Source: Neopusillimonas aromaticivorans (lineage in GTDB: Bacteria > Pseudomonadota > Gammaproteobacteria > Burkholderiales > Burkholderiaceae_B). From it: DNA of 64,000 nt. Below are positions 21,405-31,763 of the stretch, in pieces. The DNA is taken from contig NZ_CP128233.1 of the NCBI RefSeq assembly GCF_030344915.1, positions 558,001-622,000 of the forward strand, in the 5' to 3' direction. The notes beneath the pieces were generated by a model. That model worked only from the letters and a program-made list of their open reading frames with translations, was not told the origin of the DNA and made no database searches. Each line of letters opens with the position of its first letter. Positions within the stretch are counted from its first letter, which is position 1. Position numbers and translations under genes: made by a program.

Positions 21405-22268
21405 TCAGCTGTCGCTGTTCGACGCCTTGCCGGCCAATCCGGCCCCGGCCACATCTGTCATCCCCCTAAACCCAAGGCGACAGATCCGGTCAAGATCGAA
21501 CCGCCACCTACGCTGCCTATCGGTGCCAAATGGCGTGAAATCAACACGCCCATTCAACCTATCGGATTCACACTGATGCGGTCACGCCGACGCAGCATCG
21601 GGCTTCAGATTACCGATGATGGGCTGCGTGTCACCGCGCCGCAATGGATAGGCCTACGTCAGATTGATGACGCAGTACAAAGCAAAGCGGCCTGGATCAT
21701 CGACAAGCTGGGGCACTATCAGTCGCGCAAAGAGCGCCTCGCCCTGGCCGAAACACAATGGCGAAACGGCGGGAAAATACCCTATCTTGGCCAACAAATT
21801 GTGCTGTCGCTGGGTGAGCAGCTAGACAAGCCGTGGCGCTACCATGGTGACCCGTTGACACCCAAAGACGGGGACACACTGGGGCTTGGTTTACCGTTAA
21901 GCGCCGACCACGCCCGTATCCGCGATAGCGTCGACATCTGGTTGCAGGGGCAGGCAAAATTCTGGTTCTTCCTGCGCCTGGAAGATTTCCATAAACGTTT
22001 TGGCCTGGCTCCCAGTCACTGGCGATTGTCTTCGGCCTCTACGCGTTGGGGGTCATGCAGTTCGCAAGGACGCATTATGCTGAACTGGCGACTGGTGCAC
22101 TTCGAGCCTGCCATCATTGATTATGTGATTGCCCACGAACTGGCGCACCTGAACTTCATGGACCACAGCCGCAATTTCTGGCAAGAGGTCGAACGCCTCT
22201 GCCCCGGGTTCCAGCATGCCCGGAACACCCTGCGCGGTCATCATCCGGCATCATTGCCCTTGCTTTAA
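21391..22268 (+). CDS. YgjP-like zinc metallohydrolase, DUF45 (one frameshift)
   Basis: Putative intracellular zinc metallopeptidase of the YgjP/WSS1-related group. The catalytic HExxH motif is in YVIAHELAHLNFMDHSRNFW, preceded by the family's SSASTRWGSCSSQGRIMLNWRL block, including the conserved R-W-G-S-C. The N-terminus (MAKADQLSLFD) is polar and low-complexity. The frame breaks at the C5 run 21462-21466; one base gives about 292 aa. Its ATG overlaps the plsC stop by 14 bp. Biological substrate is unknown in this family. Confidence 0.85.
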
Positions 22269-22281
22269 CAGGAGAATCTCC

Positions 22282-22676
22282 ATGCGTTTACTTCACACTA
22301 TGCTGCGTGTCGGCAATCTGGAAAAGTCCCTGGCGTTCTATACCGACGTCATGGGCATGCAGCTGCTGCGCAAAAAGACTACCCCGAAGGCCGTTTCACC
22401 CTGGCATTCGTTGGCTATCAACCTGAAGATGAGGGTGCCGTCATTGAGCTGACCCACAATTGGGATACCGATCATTACGAGCTGGGCACTGGCTATGGTC
22501 ATATCGCCCTCGAGGTCGAAGACGCCTATGCCACCTGTGATGCCATCCGGGCACGCGGCGGCAACGTAGTTAGAGAGGCAGGCCCCATGAAACACAGCAC
22601 GACGGTCATCGCGTTTGTTGAAGACCCCGATGGTTACAAGATTGAGCTGATCCAGCGTAAAGGCCGCCAGGACTGA
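22282..22676 (+). CDS. gloA: Lactoylglutathione lyase, glyoxalase I (one frameshift)
   Basis: Metal-dependent isomerase converting the methylglyoxal-glutathione adduct to lactoylglutathione. Family landmarks: LLHTMLRVGNLEKSLAFYTDVMGM, ELTHNWDTDHYELGTGYGHIALEV and FVEDPDGYKIELIQ, supplying metal ligands His, Glu, His, Glu. The frame breaks in the AAAAAG run 22372-22377; one base restores RKKDYPEGRFTLAFVGY and about 131 aa. An AGGAGA ribosome site precedes the ATG at 22282. Confidence 0.93.
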
Positions 22677-22746
22677 CGCCAAGCCTTTGTACCGGCGCTG
22701 ACACCTCTCAGGACAGCCTACTTCAAAATTTCAAGGCAGTTTCTGC

Positions 22747-23975
22747 ATGTTGAACGTACTCTGGCTGGCGTTTTTCCTGATCAGCGCCGCATCAGCACTT
22801 TTCCAATGGCTGGTCGGCGCCGACCCCGAGGTCTTTGCACGTATCGTACAAAGTCTTTTCAAAATGGCCGAACTTTCGGTCAACATCATGGTGCTGCTGT
22901 TCGGCACCTTGACGCTCTGGCTCGGGTTTCTGAAAATTGCCGAAGCGGCAGGTCTGATCGACGCCCTAGGTCGCTGGCTCAGCCCCTGTTCCGACGCCTG
23001 ATGCCTGAGGTGCCGGCGGGCCACCCGGCGCTAGGCCTGATCACCATGAACTTTGCGGCCAATGGCCTGGGGCTGGACAACGCCGCAACGCCTATTGGCC
23101 TCAAGGCCATGCGTGCCCTGCAATCGCTCAACCCGCGGCCCGATACCGCAACCAACGCACAGATCCTGTTTCTGGTACTCAACACCTCGTCCCTGACTTT
23201 GCTTCCGGTCACCATCTTCATGTACCGGGCCCAGCAAGGTGCGGCTGACCCCACGCTGGTGTTTTTGCCCATTTTGCTGGCGACAAGCGCATCGTCACTG
23301 GCCGGCTTGCTGGCCGTCGCCCTGGTTCAGCGCATTCGCCTTACTGATCCGGTCGTCATGGTGTGGCTGGGCACGCTTGTGCTTGCACTGGGCGGTCTGA
23401 TGGCCCTGCTGGCCACACTCAGTGCCACTGCCCTGGCGGCGCTTTCATCCTTGGCGGGCAACCTGTCCTTGTTCGGTCTGATTCTTGCCTTTTTGGTCGT
23501 TGGGGCCTGGCGAAGGGTCGGCGTTTATGATGCGTTTATCGATGGCGCCAAAGAAGGGTTTGACATTGCAAAAAGCCTGTTACCCTACCTGGTTGCCATG
23601 CTATGTGCCATTGGTGTTCTGCGTGCGTCTGGCGCGCTGGACGCCGCTCTGGATGGGCTACGCTGGCTGATCACGCAAGCCGGACTGGACAGCCGTTTTG
23701 TGGACGCCATGCCCACAGCATTGGCCAAACCGTTCTCGGGCAGCGCTGCACGGGCCCTGATGCTTGAAACCATGGAGCACTTCGGCGTCGACAGTTTCCC
23801 GGGGCTGCTGGCGGCAACGGTTCAGGGCAGCACCGAAACCACGTTTTATGTGCTGGCAATCTATTTTGGCGCAGTGGGCGTGCAACGGGCGCGCCATGCC
23901 GTAGGCTGCGCCCTGGTGGCCGACGTGGTCGGAATCAGTGCGGCTATCGGGGTGTGCTACTGGTTCTTTGGCTGA
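22747..23975 (+). CDS. SpmA-SpmB-type 'spore maturation'/nucleoside-recognition membrane protein (one frameshift)
   Basis: Polytopic inner-membrane protein with two Gate/nucleoside-recognition domains that are separate SpmA and SpmB proteins in spore formers. The N-terminal half has MAELSVNIMVLLFGTLTLWLG and ITMNFAANGLGLDNAATPIGLKAM. The C-terminal half has EGFDIAKSLLPYLVAM, DAMPTALAKPFSGSAARALM and VQGSTETTFYVLAIYFG. About 409 aa after adding one C at the C4 run 22983-22986. This bacterium is not expected to sporulate, so the name describes ancestry, not role; the transported or sensed ligand is unknown. Its end overlaps the end of convergent rsmA by 32 bp. Confidence 0.85.
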
Positions 23976-24744
23976 ACAGGGCATCGGCCAGCGCCATATA
24001 CTGCGTCACCGATACATCTTCGGCACGGGCGGTTTCCGGAATATCGAGACCCTGCCAATCAATCTGCCCCGACCAGTCAGACAAACTGCGCCGCAACATT
24101 TTCCGGCGCTGGCCAAACGCCTTGATCACAACCTGCTCGAATAAAGCCTGATCAAGCGGCCTGGGACGGTCTTGTGGTAACGGCACCATGCGCACTACGG
24201 CAGACACTACCCGTGGCGGTGGGTCGAATGACTCGGGTGGAACATCAAACAGCTTTTCCATCGCATAGCGCGACTGCAGCATGACGGACAAGCGGCTGTA
24301 ATCTGACGAACCAGGCTCTGCCACCATGCGATCGATAACTTCGCGTTGCAGCATGAAATGCTGATCCACCACCCGGTCGGCATACTGCGCCAGATGAAAA
24401 AGCAAGGGGCTGGAAATGTTGTAGGGCAAATTGCCGACAACCCGCAAACCGCTGTCTTGGGCCAGCATTGAAAAGTCGACCGTCAGCACGTCGGCTTCGA
24501 CAACGGTCAGACGCTCGGCACTGTAGCGATTGCGCAGTCGTGCAGCCAGATCACGGTCAATCTCGATAACGGTCAGATGATCCAGCGCCGCCAGCAGCGG
24601 GACGGTCAGGGCTGACAGGCCAGGGCCAATTTCAACGATGCGGTCGCCACGCGCTGGCGCAATCGCAGCGACGATTGAATCAATGATGGCCTGATCAACC
24701 AGAAAATTCTGACCGAAACGCTTGCGGGCCTGGTGTTGTGCCAT
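23944..24744 (-). CDS. rsmA: 16S rRNA dimethyladenosine transferase RsmA
   Basis: KsgA: SAM-dependent dimethylation of two adjacent adenosines near the 16S 3' end. Intact, 266 aa. It begins QHQARKRFGQNFLVD; the SAM-binding motif is VEIGPGLSALT; the catalytic NLPY motif appears in VVGNLPYNISSPLLF. The C-terminal helical part ends AEDVSVTQYMALADAL. Its stop lies inside the 3' end of the convergent SpmAB-type gene. It is 24 bp downstream of surA, with no pdxA between them. Confidence 0.96.
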   Translation of the reverse strand: MAQHQARKRFGQNFLVDQAIIDSIVAAIAPARGDRIVEIGPGLSALTVPLLAALDHLTVIEIDRDLAARLRNRYSAERLTVVEADVLTVDFSMLAQDSGLRVVGNLPYNISSPLLFHLAQYADRVVDQHFMLQREVIDRMVAEPGSSDYSRLSVMLQSRYAMEKLFDVPPESFDPPPRVVSAVVRMVPLPQDRPRPLDQALFEQVVIKAFGQRRKMLRRSLSDWSGQIDWQGLDIPETARAEDVSVTQYMALADALFSQRTSSTPR

Positions 24745-24768
24745 AGGGTTGGAAAACCTGGAAAACGG

Positions 24769-26243
24769 TCAGCGGATCGGACGATTCGCGTTCTGGCGTG
24801 GTGCCAGGCGGTTGTCGATATAGGCACTGCCGCGAATCTGGCCCAGCCAGTCTTCGAACGCCGGCCCCGCCTGACGTTCAAACAGCATCTGACGGGCGCG
24901 CATGCGCTTGAACTCGTTTTCCATATCCTGAGTGCGACGGTCTTCAACTTTGATGACATGCCAACCGAACTGTGTCAGTACCGGCTCGCTGACCTCGCCC
25001 GGCGACAGGGTATCCATGGCTTGCTGGAATGGCGGTACAGTTTCACCCGGCGTCAGCCAGCCAAGATCGCCGCCCTGTGGTGCCGAAGCATCTTCCGAGG
25101 TGCGGCGGGCGACCTCGGCAAAGTCTTCACCCATGACGACGCGTTGCCGCAACTCGCGGGCACGATCCAGCGCGCGCTCGCGCGTGGTGCCCTGGTCGAC
25201 CTTGACCAGGATATGACGCGCACGCGTCTGAGTCACCATCATTGGGCCTTCCTGGGCAAAGCCGTCCTGGCGCGCCGTAGTTGCCGGCGCGCGTTGTGCC
25301 TGCTGACCCGGTTCCGCCCCTCGGGTGGTCACCTTGAGAATGTGGAACCCGTTTCCACTTTGGACGATTTCGGCAACACCACCTGCCGGCACATTGGCTA
25401 CGGCAGACAGGAAAAGATCAGGCCATCCATCAGCCGGGCGCACGCCCAGACTACCCCTTCAAGCGCCTCGGGGCCATCGGACGATGCAGCGGCAACACTG
25501 GCAAAATCAGCACCGCCACGCACGCGCGCCAACAGGCTTTCTGCCTTGGCGCGTAACTCGCGAACCTGCTGCGATGAAGCGCCCTCGGGGATTTGCACCA
25601 GAATCTGCGCCAGCCCCAGTTCGCGCGGCACCGCCTGCTGGGCACCACCGGCCTGGCCAACCGGTCCGACGCCACCCGCACCACGGGACTGGCCCTTGAG
25701 GAACGCGTCAACTTCGGCATCGGAAATCAGGATACGGCTGTCAACGGCACGCTGACGCACGGCATCTGTCAGGATTTCCTGACGCAACGAGGCCAGGTAA
25801 TACGACCAGTTCACACCGGTTTTCTGGATTTCGGTACGCAACTGCGCCACCGACATCTTGTTGCGCTGGGCAATGGAGCCCACGGCCTGGTCCAGTTCCT
25901 GGTCGGAAACCGCAACCCCCATCCGTTTGGCTTCCTGACGGATGAGCTCTTCGGTGATCATGCGCTGCAGCACCTGACGCCGCAACGTTTCGGCGTCGGG
26001 GGCTTCAATTTTCTGGAATGCCAATTGCTTGCGCACGGTTTGCACTTCAGTGTCGACCTGGTGCAGGGTGATGACACGCTTGTTGACCACGGCGGCAATA
26101 CCATCGGCAAAGCGCTGTGCCTGTGCCGCCTGGGGCTGCGAGGCACGGTTGGTCTGGGCAGAGGCTGGCGAAATGACCGAGCACAGCCCGACAACAGGGA
26201 CCAACAGCGCAGCAAGCCGACGGTTGATTTGCACACGACGCAT
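24769..26243 (-). CDS. surA: Periplasmic chaperone/peptidylprolyl isomerase SurA (one frameshift)
   Basis: Escorts outer-membrane beta-barrel proteins, including LptD, across the periplasm. Signal peptide (LAALLVPVVGLCSVISPASAQ), N-terminal SurA domain (ADGIAAVVNKRVITLHQVD), and two parvulin repeats. The second repeat is well formed: RARHILVK, LGWLTPGETVPPFQQAM and LTQFGWHVIKVEDRR. The frame breaks at the C4 run 25454-25457 inside the first parvulin domain; one base restores GGSLGVRPADGWPDLF and about 491 aa. The start overlaps the lptD stop (TAATG), so the two are coupled. Confidence 0.94.
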
Positions 26244-28668
26244 TATTCATACCTCTCGAAGGTGGTTTTTCTGGGATGGGTGGAGTAACAGGTTCGTAAC
26301 CCGCAATATTGCGACGCAAGAACCCCATCGAATCAGTACCCAGCGAACCCAGACCATTGAGCTCAAGCTGGAGGAAGACGGCTGTATTTTTGTCACCCAG
26401 GGCGACCGAATAGCGCTGGAAGACAAACCGGGCGGCCCAGCAGCAATCGCCTTTGTATTCAAGCCCCATGATGGTTTGCGTCGAACGCTTTTCCTGGATG
26501 GAATAATCAAGACGGCCCATAAAATACAGCTTGCTGACCACAGGCCACTGCGTGGAGATCACCACATTTTCTTTTGAGCGGTCGACATAGCCGGGGACAC
26601 GATAACCGGCCGGGTTGGAGATTTGTGCCGGGTCCCGCTCGTAGCGATAGGTTGCCGACAACGTCGCCAGGCGTTTCGGATTCCAGCGCAAACCGGCCGT
26701 CATGCGATTTCGATCATTGGACTCGGGGTTGAACTGCGCATCGAAACGGGTCGTCAACGTATCGGTCAGTGCGGCCGAAACGCCCACCAGATAGTCGGAT
26801 CTTTTGTCTTCACGCGGTTTACCGCCGGGCAATGTAACCCGACGTTCGGAAAAATAGCGGCGCTGGGCAACCGACAACGACAAACGTTCAACCCCTGAGT
26901 TGGCGTCGAGCCAACGCGATGTCAGGCCGGCCGTCAGCTGGTTTGCATCCGCGATACGGTCCCAGCCGCCACTGAAATAATTTTCATCGAAGGCCTGGTC
27001 AAAGTTGAAGGTTGAGATACCCGTATCGTAGATGGGTATACCCGATTGATCACGGTAAGGCACTTTAAGGTAGTACAACCGGGGCTCAAGGGTTTGAACC
27101 GCATCTACACCAAAAAAGCTGGCATCGCGCTCGAAGGTCATGCCCGAATCAAGCGACAGGATAGGCACCACGCGCGATTGGCTGCGCGTGTAGCGCGGAT
27201 ACAAGGCGCTCCAGTTCTGGTTTGGACTGGCGTTGTACCAGTCGGTGTTGTATTGGCTCAGGTGCACGCCCGCTTTTGGGGTAATGTACCAGCCGGCCCG
27301 CACAATCGGGAATGCAATGGTGTTGTACGACTTGAACCGCGTACCATCAGGCCCCAGACGCTGGCCGTCAACATAGCCGGCGTAATCGGAGCCCCGGTCG
27401 TACTGGGGCAACACAAAACGCGTCACATAGTTGGACGACAGCAGATCAAAACCGTTCCAGTTGTAGCGCGTGCCGGTAATGTTCAGTTCGGGCTCTTTGT
27501 TGTAGGGCGGCATACGGTAGGCTGCGCCTGCCGTCGTGTCTTGAAGGGTCTGGTAGGTATAGTGCTGAACCGATGCCGCCCAATACGGGCTACCGGCCCA
27601 ACCTAGCGTAAAAACGCGCGGCAGATAATCAATTGAAGCCTGGTTGATGCCAATCGTGGAAAAATCACGAAAGAAATTGTCATCGGACACCGAATTGACA
27701 TCGGCCACGGCATACAGGCCGTTACCAAACGTATGTGTGTGCTGCCACGAGTACATCCAGCGATTATCGCGGGTTTCTTTGTCGTTGCTGAGGTACGAAC
27801 CGGCCAGCTGACCACTGTAGTTTCGACCCAAATACCGGTATTCAGCACCCAGCTGCAGCCCGCGTTTCGACATGTAGCGCGGGGTGACGGTCAGGTCGTA
27901 GTTTGGCGCCAGGTTGAAATAATACGGCAGCGCGAACTCGTAACCTGAATTGCTTGACCCCCATAACTGGGGATCAAAAAGCCCGACTTACGCTCTTTGC
28001 GCAACGGAAACGACAGATAGGGCGAGGCCAGTATAGGCACCCCTTGAAATACAGCACGCCATTACGGGCCACGCCCTCGTTGGCTTCGGTATCGAAGTCA
28101 ACACGCGGTGCCGAGATATACCAGGCCGGATCAGGACATGGGCAGGCCGTGTACGTCATATCCGTAAGACGCATCTGTGAACGACTGAAAATTTCAAGAC
28201 GCTCGGCGCTGCCTGCTCCGCCCCCGCCCCCAACCAGAAGTCAGGGTCGGAAATTTCGCCCGTATCATTGTTAAGGTTGTAACGCAGCTCAGGGCCGCGC
28301 ACGATGGTGCCATCGCGCATGATCAAGCCATTGCCACGAACATCAACCTGACCGGTATCGCGCTGATAATCGATGCGATCACCCTTCACGACCGAATCAA
28401 TACGGCGCACTTCGGCGTTGCCTTCCAGGGTGAGTTTCCCGTCGGCGTCAGAATAAATACGATCAGACACCGTAAACGACGTCTTGTCGCTGTCATTGGC
28501 CGATGGCCTGACGCGCAACCGAGTCGCCTCGGACAGGCGGGTGGCCTGCCCCGCAGGAATTTCCGTGATGGTTAGCCGTGGGACCGGCGACTGTGCATCG
28601 CGGCCGCTGGCCTGTGCTGCCGACACGCTGCTTAACGCCACTAACACCGCCAACCCGACTAAACGCAC
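26243..28668 (-). CDS. lptD: LPS-assembly outer-membrane protein LptD (four frameshifts)
   Basis: Beta-barrel that inserts lipopolysaccharide into the outer leaflet with LptE. Signal peptide (VGLAVLVALSSVSAAQA), then an OstA-like jellyroll domain (FTVSDRIYSDADGKLTLEGNAEVRR; YYVGPVDP-type motifs are absent, as expected). A large barrel rich in alternating aromatic strands follows, for example NRWMYSWQHTHTFGNGLYAV and MGLEYKGDCCWAARFVFQRY with the conserved Cys pair. Breaks lie near 28217-28231, at the C4 run 28040-28043, at the C5 run 27958-27962, and at the T5 run 26266-26270. One base each gives about 809 aa ending TTFERYE at a TAA that overlaps surA. The start is GTG 28668. Confidence 0.93.
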
Positions 28669-28820
28669 AAGAATATCGCCCCAGAAAACAGATTATGATT
28701 TTGCCCTGACCGGCACCAGCGCACATCAACGTGATAACGGCAACCCGTTATTATAGAAGAAGCTGACCCGCTCAAAAAACCCTCACACTATAACTTGACT
28801 CGACACCTTATTGTCTGCTT

Positions 28821-29873
28821 ATGACCGCCTTTTCGCACATGCCGGGCGACGCCCGCCTGCAGGCCCTCGAACACTGGTTGCAGCCACTTGCCGCGCCATT
28901 CAGTCTCTCTCTTGATACGCTCGCACCCGCATCGGCGGATGCCAGTTTCCGTCGTTATTTCAGACTGCAAGGCAACGCAGGCACGGTCATTGCCATGGAT
29001 GCGCCCCCGCCCCAGGAAGACTGTCGCCCGTTCATCCAGGTAACGCAACTTTTAGCCAATACCGGCGCCAATGTCCCCAAACTGCTGGCCCATGATACTG
29101 ACCAGGGCTTTTTGCTGTTATCCGACCTTGGGCCGCAAACCTATTATCAGGCGATCCAGTCGGGCCTTGACGACACCACACTGCAAGCGCGTTATCGTGA
29201 GGCTCTGGCTGCACTGGTACAGTTGCAACACGCCGACCACAGCCGCCTGCCCGCCTACAACGCCGAACGCCTGATGACTGAATTGCAGGTTTTCCCTGAA
29301 TGGTTCATTGATGTCCACTGCAAGACGACGCTGACCGACAAGGAAATGGAAATGCTGCAACGGGTTTTCAACCTGCTGGTTGAAGACAATTGCCGCCAGG
29401 GCACTGTTCTGGTTCATCGTGATTTTCATTCGCCGAACCTGATGCTGTGTACAGAGCCTGCACACGGCCCGAACCCGGGCATCATTGATTATCAAGACGC
29501 GCTGGCCGGCCCCATCACCTACGACATTGCCTCTCTGGTCATGGATGCCCGCACAACCTGGGAAGAGCCGCAACAGCTGGACTGGGCCATCCGTTACTGG
29601 GAAATGGCCCGCCGTGCCGGACTGCCCATTGCGCCTGACTTTGCCGACTTCCACCGTGCCTACGAATGGATGAGCCTGCAACGCAACCTGCGCATCATGG
29701 GCGTCTTTGCGCGCCTGTCCCACCGTGACGGCAAACATCACTACCTGAACCACATGCCGCGCGTCAGCGGTTACATCCGGCAAGTTGCTTCGCGTTATGG
29801 CGTCTTCATCCCCCTGCTGCGACTTCTTGACCGCCTTGAAAACCGTCAAGTGATCGAGGGCTATACCTTCTGA
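28821..29873 (+). CDS. amgK: N-acetylmuramate/N-acetylglucosamine kinase AmgK
   Basis: Anomeric sugar kinase (aminoglycoside-phosphotransferase fold) that phosphorylates MurNAc at C1 in peptidoglycan recycling. Intact, about 350 aa. It shows ASADASFRRYFRL near the N-terminus, LLLSDLGPQTYY, the catalytic loop VLVHRDFHSPNLML and the metal-binding IIDYQDALAGPITYDIASL. The following murU overlaps its stop (TGATG), which is the arrangement described in Pseudomonas. Divergent from lptD, as seen in many gammaproteobacteria and betaproteobacteria. Confidence 0.92.
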   Translation: MTAFSHMPGDARLQALEHWLQPLAAPFSLSLDTLAPASADASFRRYFRLQGNAGTVIAMDAPPPQEDCRPFIQVTQLLANTGANVPKLLAHDTDQGFLLLSDLGPQTYYQAIQSGLDDTTLQARYREALAALVQLQHADHSRLPAYNAERLMTELQVFPEWFIDVHCKTTLTDKEMEMLQRVFNLLVEDNCRQGTVLVHRDFHSPNLMLCTEPAHGPNPGIIDYQDALAGPITYDIASLVMDARTTWEEPQQLDWAIRYWEMARRAGLPIAPDFADFHRAYEWMSLQRNLRIMGVFARLSHRDGKHHYLNHMPRVSGYIRQVASRYGVFIPLLRLLDRLENRQVIEGYTF

Positions 29874-30568
29874 TGCGTGCCATGATTCTTGCTGCGGGGC
29901 GCGGTGAGCGCATGCGCCCCTGACCGACCATACGCCCAAACCGTTACTGAGCGTTGCCGGCAAGCCCCTCATCGTCTGGCACATTGAACGGCTCGTAAAA
30001 GCCGGCCTGACCGAGATTGTTATCAATCATGCCTGGCTCGGGCACAAGATCGAGACCGCACTGGGGAATGGCGAAGCGTTCGGGGCCCGGTTAAGCTACT
30101 CGGCCGAAACCAAAGCCCTGGAAACCGCCGGCGGCATTGCCAACGCCCTGCCCCTTCTGGGTACAGACCCCTTTCTGGTCATCAATGGCGACGTGTGGTG
30201 CGACTGGCCCATCGAACTGGCACTGACACATTCCGCCAGCCTGTACGAACACAAGCTGGCCGCCTGGCTGGTGCTGGTCGGGAACCCCCTCACAACCCTG
30301 AGGGGATTTTTATCTTGAAACAGACGGGTACATTCGTGCAGACCCGACGGACCAAAATGCGTTCAAATTCACGTTTTCCGGAATCGGGGTGTATTCACCC
30401 GACTTGTTCGGTGCCCTTGCACCCGGCGAACCCGCACCGCTGGCCCCCTTGCTGCGAAGCGCAATGGCAAACCGGAAGATCATCGGCTCGCATTACAATG
30501 GCCGCTGGGTCGATGTTGGCACGCCGGAACGACTGGCGGCCCTCGACAGGCAACTGACCGGGCACTGA
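29873..30568 (+). CDS. murU: N-acetylmuramate alpha-1-phosphate uridylyltransferase MurU (three frameshifts)
   Basis: Makes UDP-MurNAc from MurNAc-1-phosphate and UTP, the last step of the MurA-bypassing recycling route that gives intrinsic fosfomycin tolerance. The nucleotidyltransferase signature MILAAGRGERMRPLTDHTPKPLL is split by a break at the C4 run 29917-29920. LETAGGIANALPLL and FLVINGDVWCDWP follow. Further breaks lie at the C5 run 30285-30289 and the G4 run 30302-30305. With one base at each, about 232 aa result, ending GTPERLAALDRQLTGH. Coupled to amgK. Confidence 0.91.
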
Positions 30569-30658
30569 ACGCACAAACGCCATACCCCATCGGGCATGGC
30601 AAGGCACGCAGTGCCCACGCGTCATTTATTTACAGTTTGCCAATCACAGGACGTAAAC

Positions 30659-31356
30659 ATGGCATTATTCGGCTCATCCAAACGCACTTTCAAACCTACC
30701 CCTACGGGGCAACACGCAAAAAACGGCGCATCCCGCGCTGGCTGATCCTGATGCTGACGGGGGTTGTTCTGGGGTCCGGCGGTCTTTTGTTCGTACAGAA
30801 AAGTTACGGCCCAACCTTGCTCACAACCGAGCAGGCTGAAGCCCTGCGCCAGGAACTGAACAGCACGCATCTGGAGAAACAACGACTGCAATCACAAGTT
30901 GACCGCCAGACCCACGAAATCGACGAGCTGCGTACATCACTCGACAAACAAACCCAACGCGCCTCTGCCGCTGAAAAGTCACTCAACGAGATGGCCGCCA
31001 ACATTCAGGTGCTGGCTGATGCCATTCCACCCGATCCCCGAGGCACATCGCCAGGAATTCGCGCTGCCGATTTCACAACCACCGATGGCCAACTGGTGTA
31101 CTCATTGCTGGTCATGCAAAAAAGCGCTCAAGACCCCGCCTTCAAAGGCAAAATGGATTTCGCGGTTCAGGGCCGTTACCCTAACGGGAACACCACGACC
31201 ATTGACGTTCCTGCAGGTGAAATCGAAGTGGGTTACTACAACGCATTCAATGGACGCGCAGACATGCCAAAGGCATTCACGCCCACCCAGGTTACTGTCC
31301 GCATCAAGGATCAGGCCGAGCGCATCACGGCAACCCGAACACTGCGGGTACGCTGA
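30659..31356 (+). CDS. Single-pass membrane protein with coiled coil (DUF6776-like), function unknown (one frameshift)
   Basis: About 232 aa once one G is added at the G4 run 30706-30709. The cytoplasmic N-terminus is short and basic (RKKRRIPRW), followed by one TM helix (LILMLTGVVLGSGGLLFV). A periplasmic heptad-rich coiled coil covers about 60-130 (EALRQELNSTHLEKQRLQ, LRTSLDKQTQRASAAEKSL), then a C-terminal beta-rich domain of about 100 residues. The layout resembles small inner-membrane proteins catalogued as DUF6776 in Burkholderiales, though I cannot check this. A bactofilin gene is often near such proteins but is not seen here. It follows murU by 90 bp and ends just before a strong terminator. 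Confidence 0.72.
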
Positions 31357-31391
31357 GACACTACAGGTCACTGACAGGCCCCAAAATAAAA

Positions 31392-31426
31392 CCTCCCGCA
31401 GCCATTAGAGCAGCGGGAGGTTTTTT
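31392..31426 (+). terminator. Intrinsic terminator after the membrane-protein gene
   Basis: The stem CCTCCCGC/GCGGGAGG has a short loop and is followed by T6. It lies 35 bp downstream of the gene ending at 31356 and closes the amgK-murU operon. Confidence 0.88.
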
Positions 31427-31471
31427 CGCACCGGGACGCCCATTGAGAAGGGGGCAGAAAGTTCCCAGACT

Positions 31472-31509
31472 AAAAAGAAAAGGGGTTGCGTAAATATACG
31501 CAACCCCTT
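31472..31509 (-). terminator. Intrinsic terminator downstream of tRNA-Lys
   Basis: On the minus strand a perfect 13-bp stem (AAGGGGTTGCGTA/TACGCAACCCCTT) is followed by TTTTCTTTTT. It starts nine bases after the tRNA 3' end. Confidence 0.85.
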
Positions 31510-31517
31510 GAGTCGGG

Positions 31518-31593
31518 TGGTGGGCTGACTGGGACTCGAACCCAGGACCAACGGATTAAAAGTCCGGTGCTCTACCGACTGAGCTATCAGCCC
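31518..31593 (-). tRNA. tRNA-Lys (anticodon UUU)
   Basis: Reading the minus strand, acceptor arm GGGCTGA/TCAGCCC, D arm with AGCTCAGTCGGTAGAGC, anticodon loop ACTTTTAA with anticodon TTT, T arm CTGGG-TTCGAGT-CCCAG and encoded CCA. Length is 76 nt. Confidence 0.97.
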
Positions 31594-31763
31594 GACCGAG
31601 AACGAAATTATGACAGAACCATTTTTCGTTGTCAAACCAAAAACCGAGAAAACTGCTTTTTTTGGTTTTTTTGCGATTCGGTAACCAGGACCCTGAACAC
31701 TGTCAAAAAAGCCAGCGCTGCACCCCGGATTACCGCTGCCCGCAAAAGCAGCGAAGCAGTATT

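Noticed and set aside
29118..30026. Long open frame of 302 codons on the minus strand across amgK and murU
   Set aside because: It is fully antisense to amgK, whose motifs are unmistakable. Its translation is low-complexity and has no domain or ribosome site.
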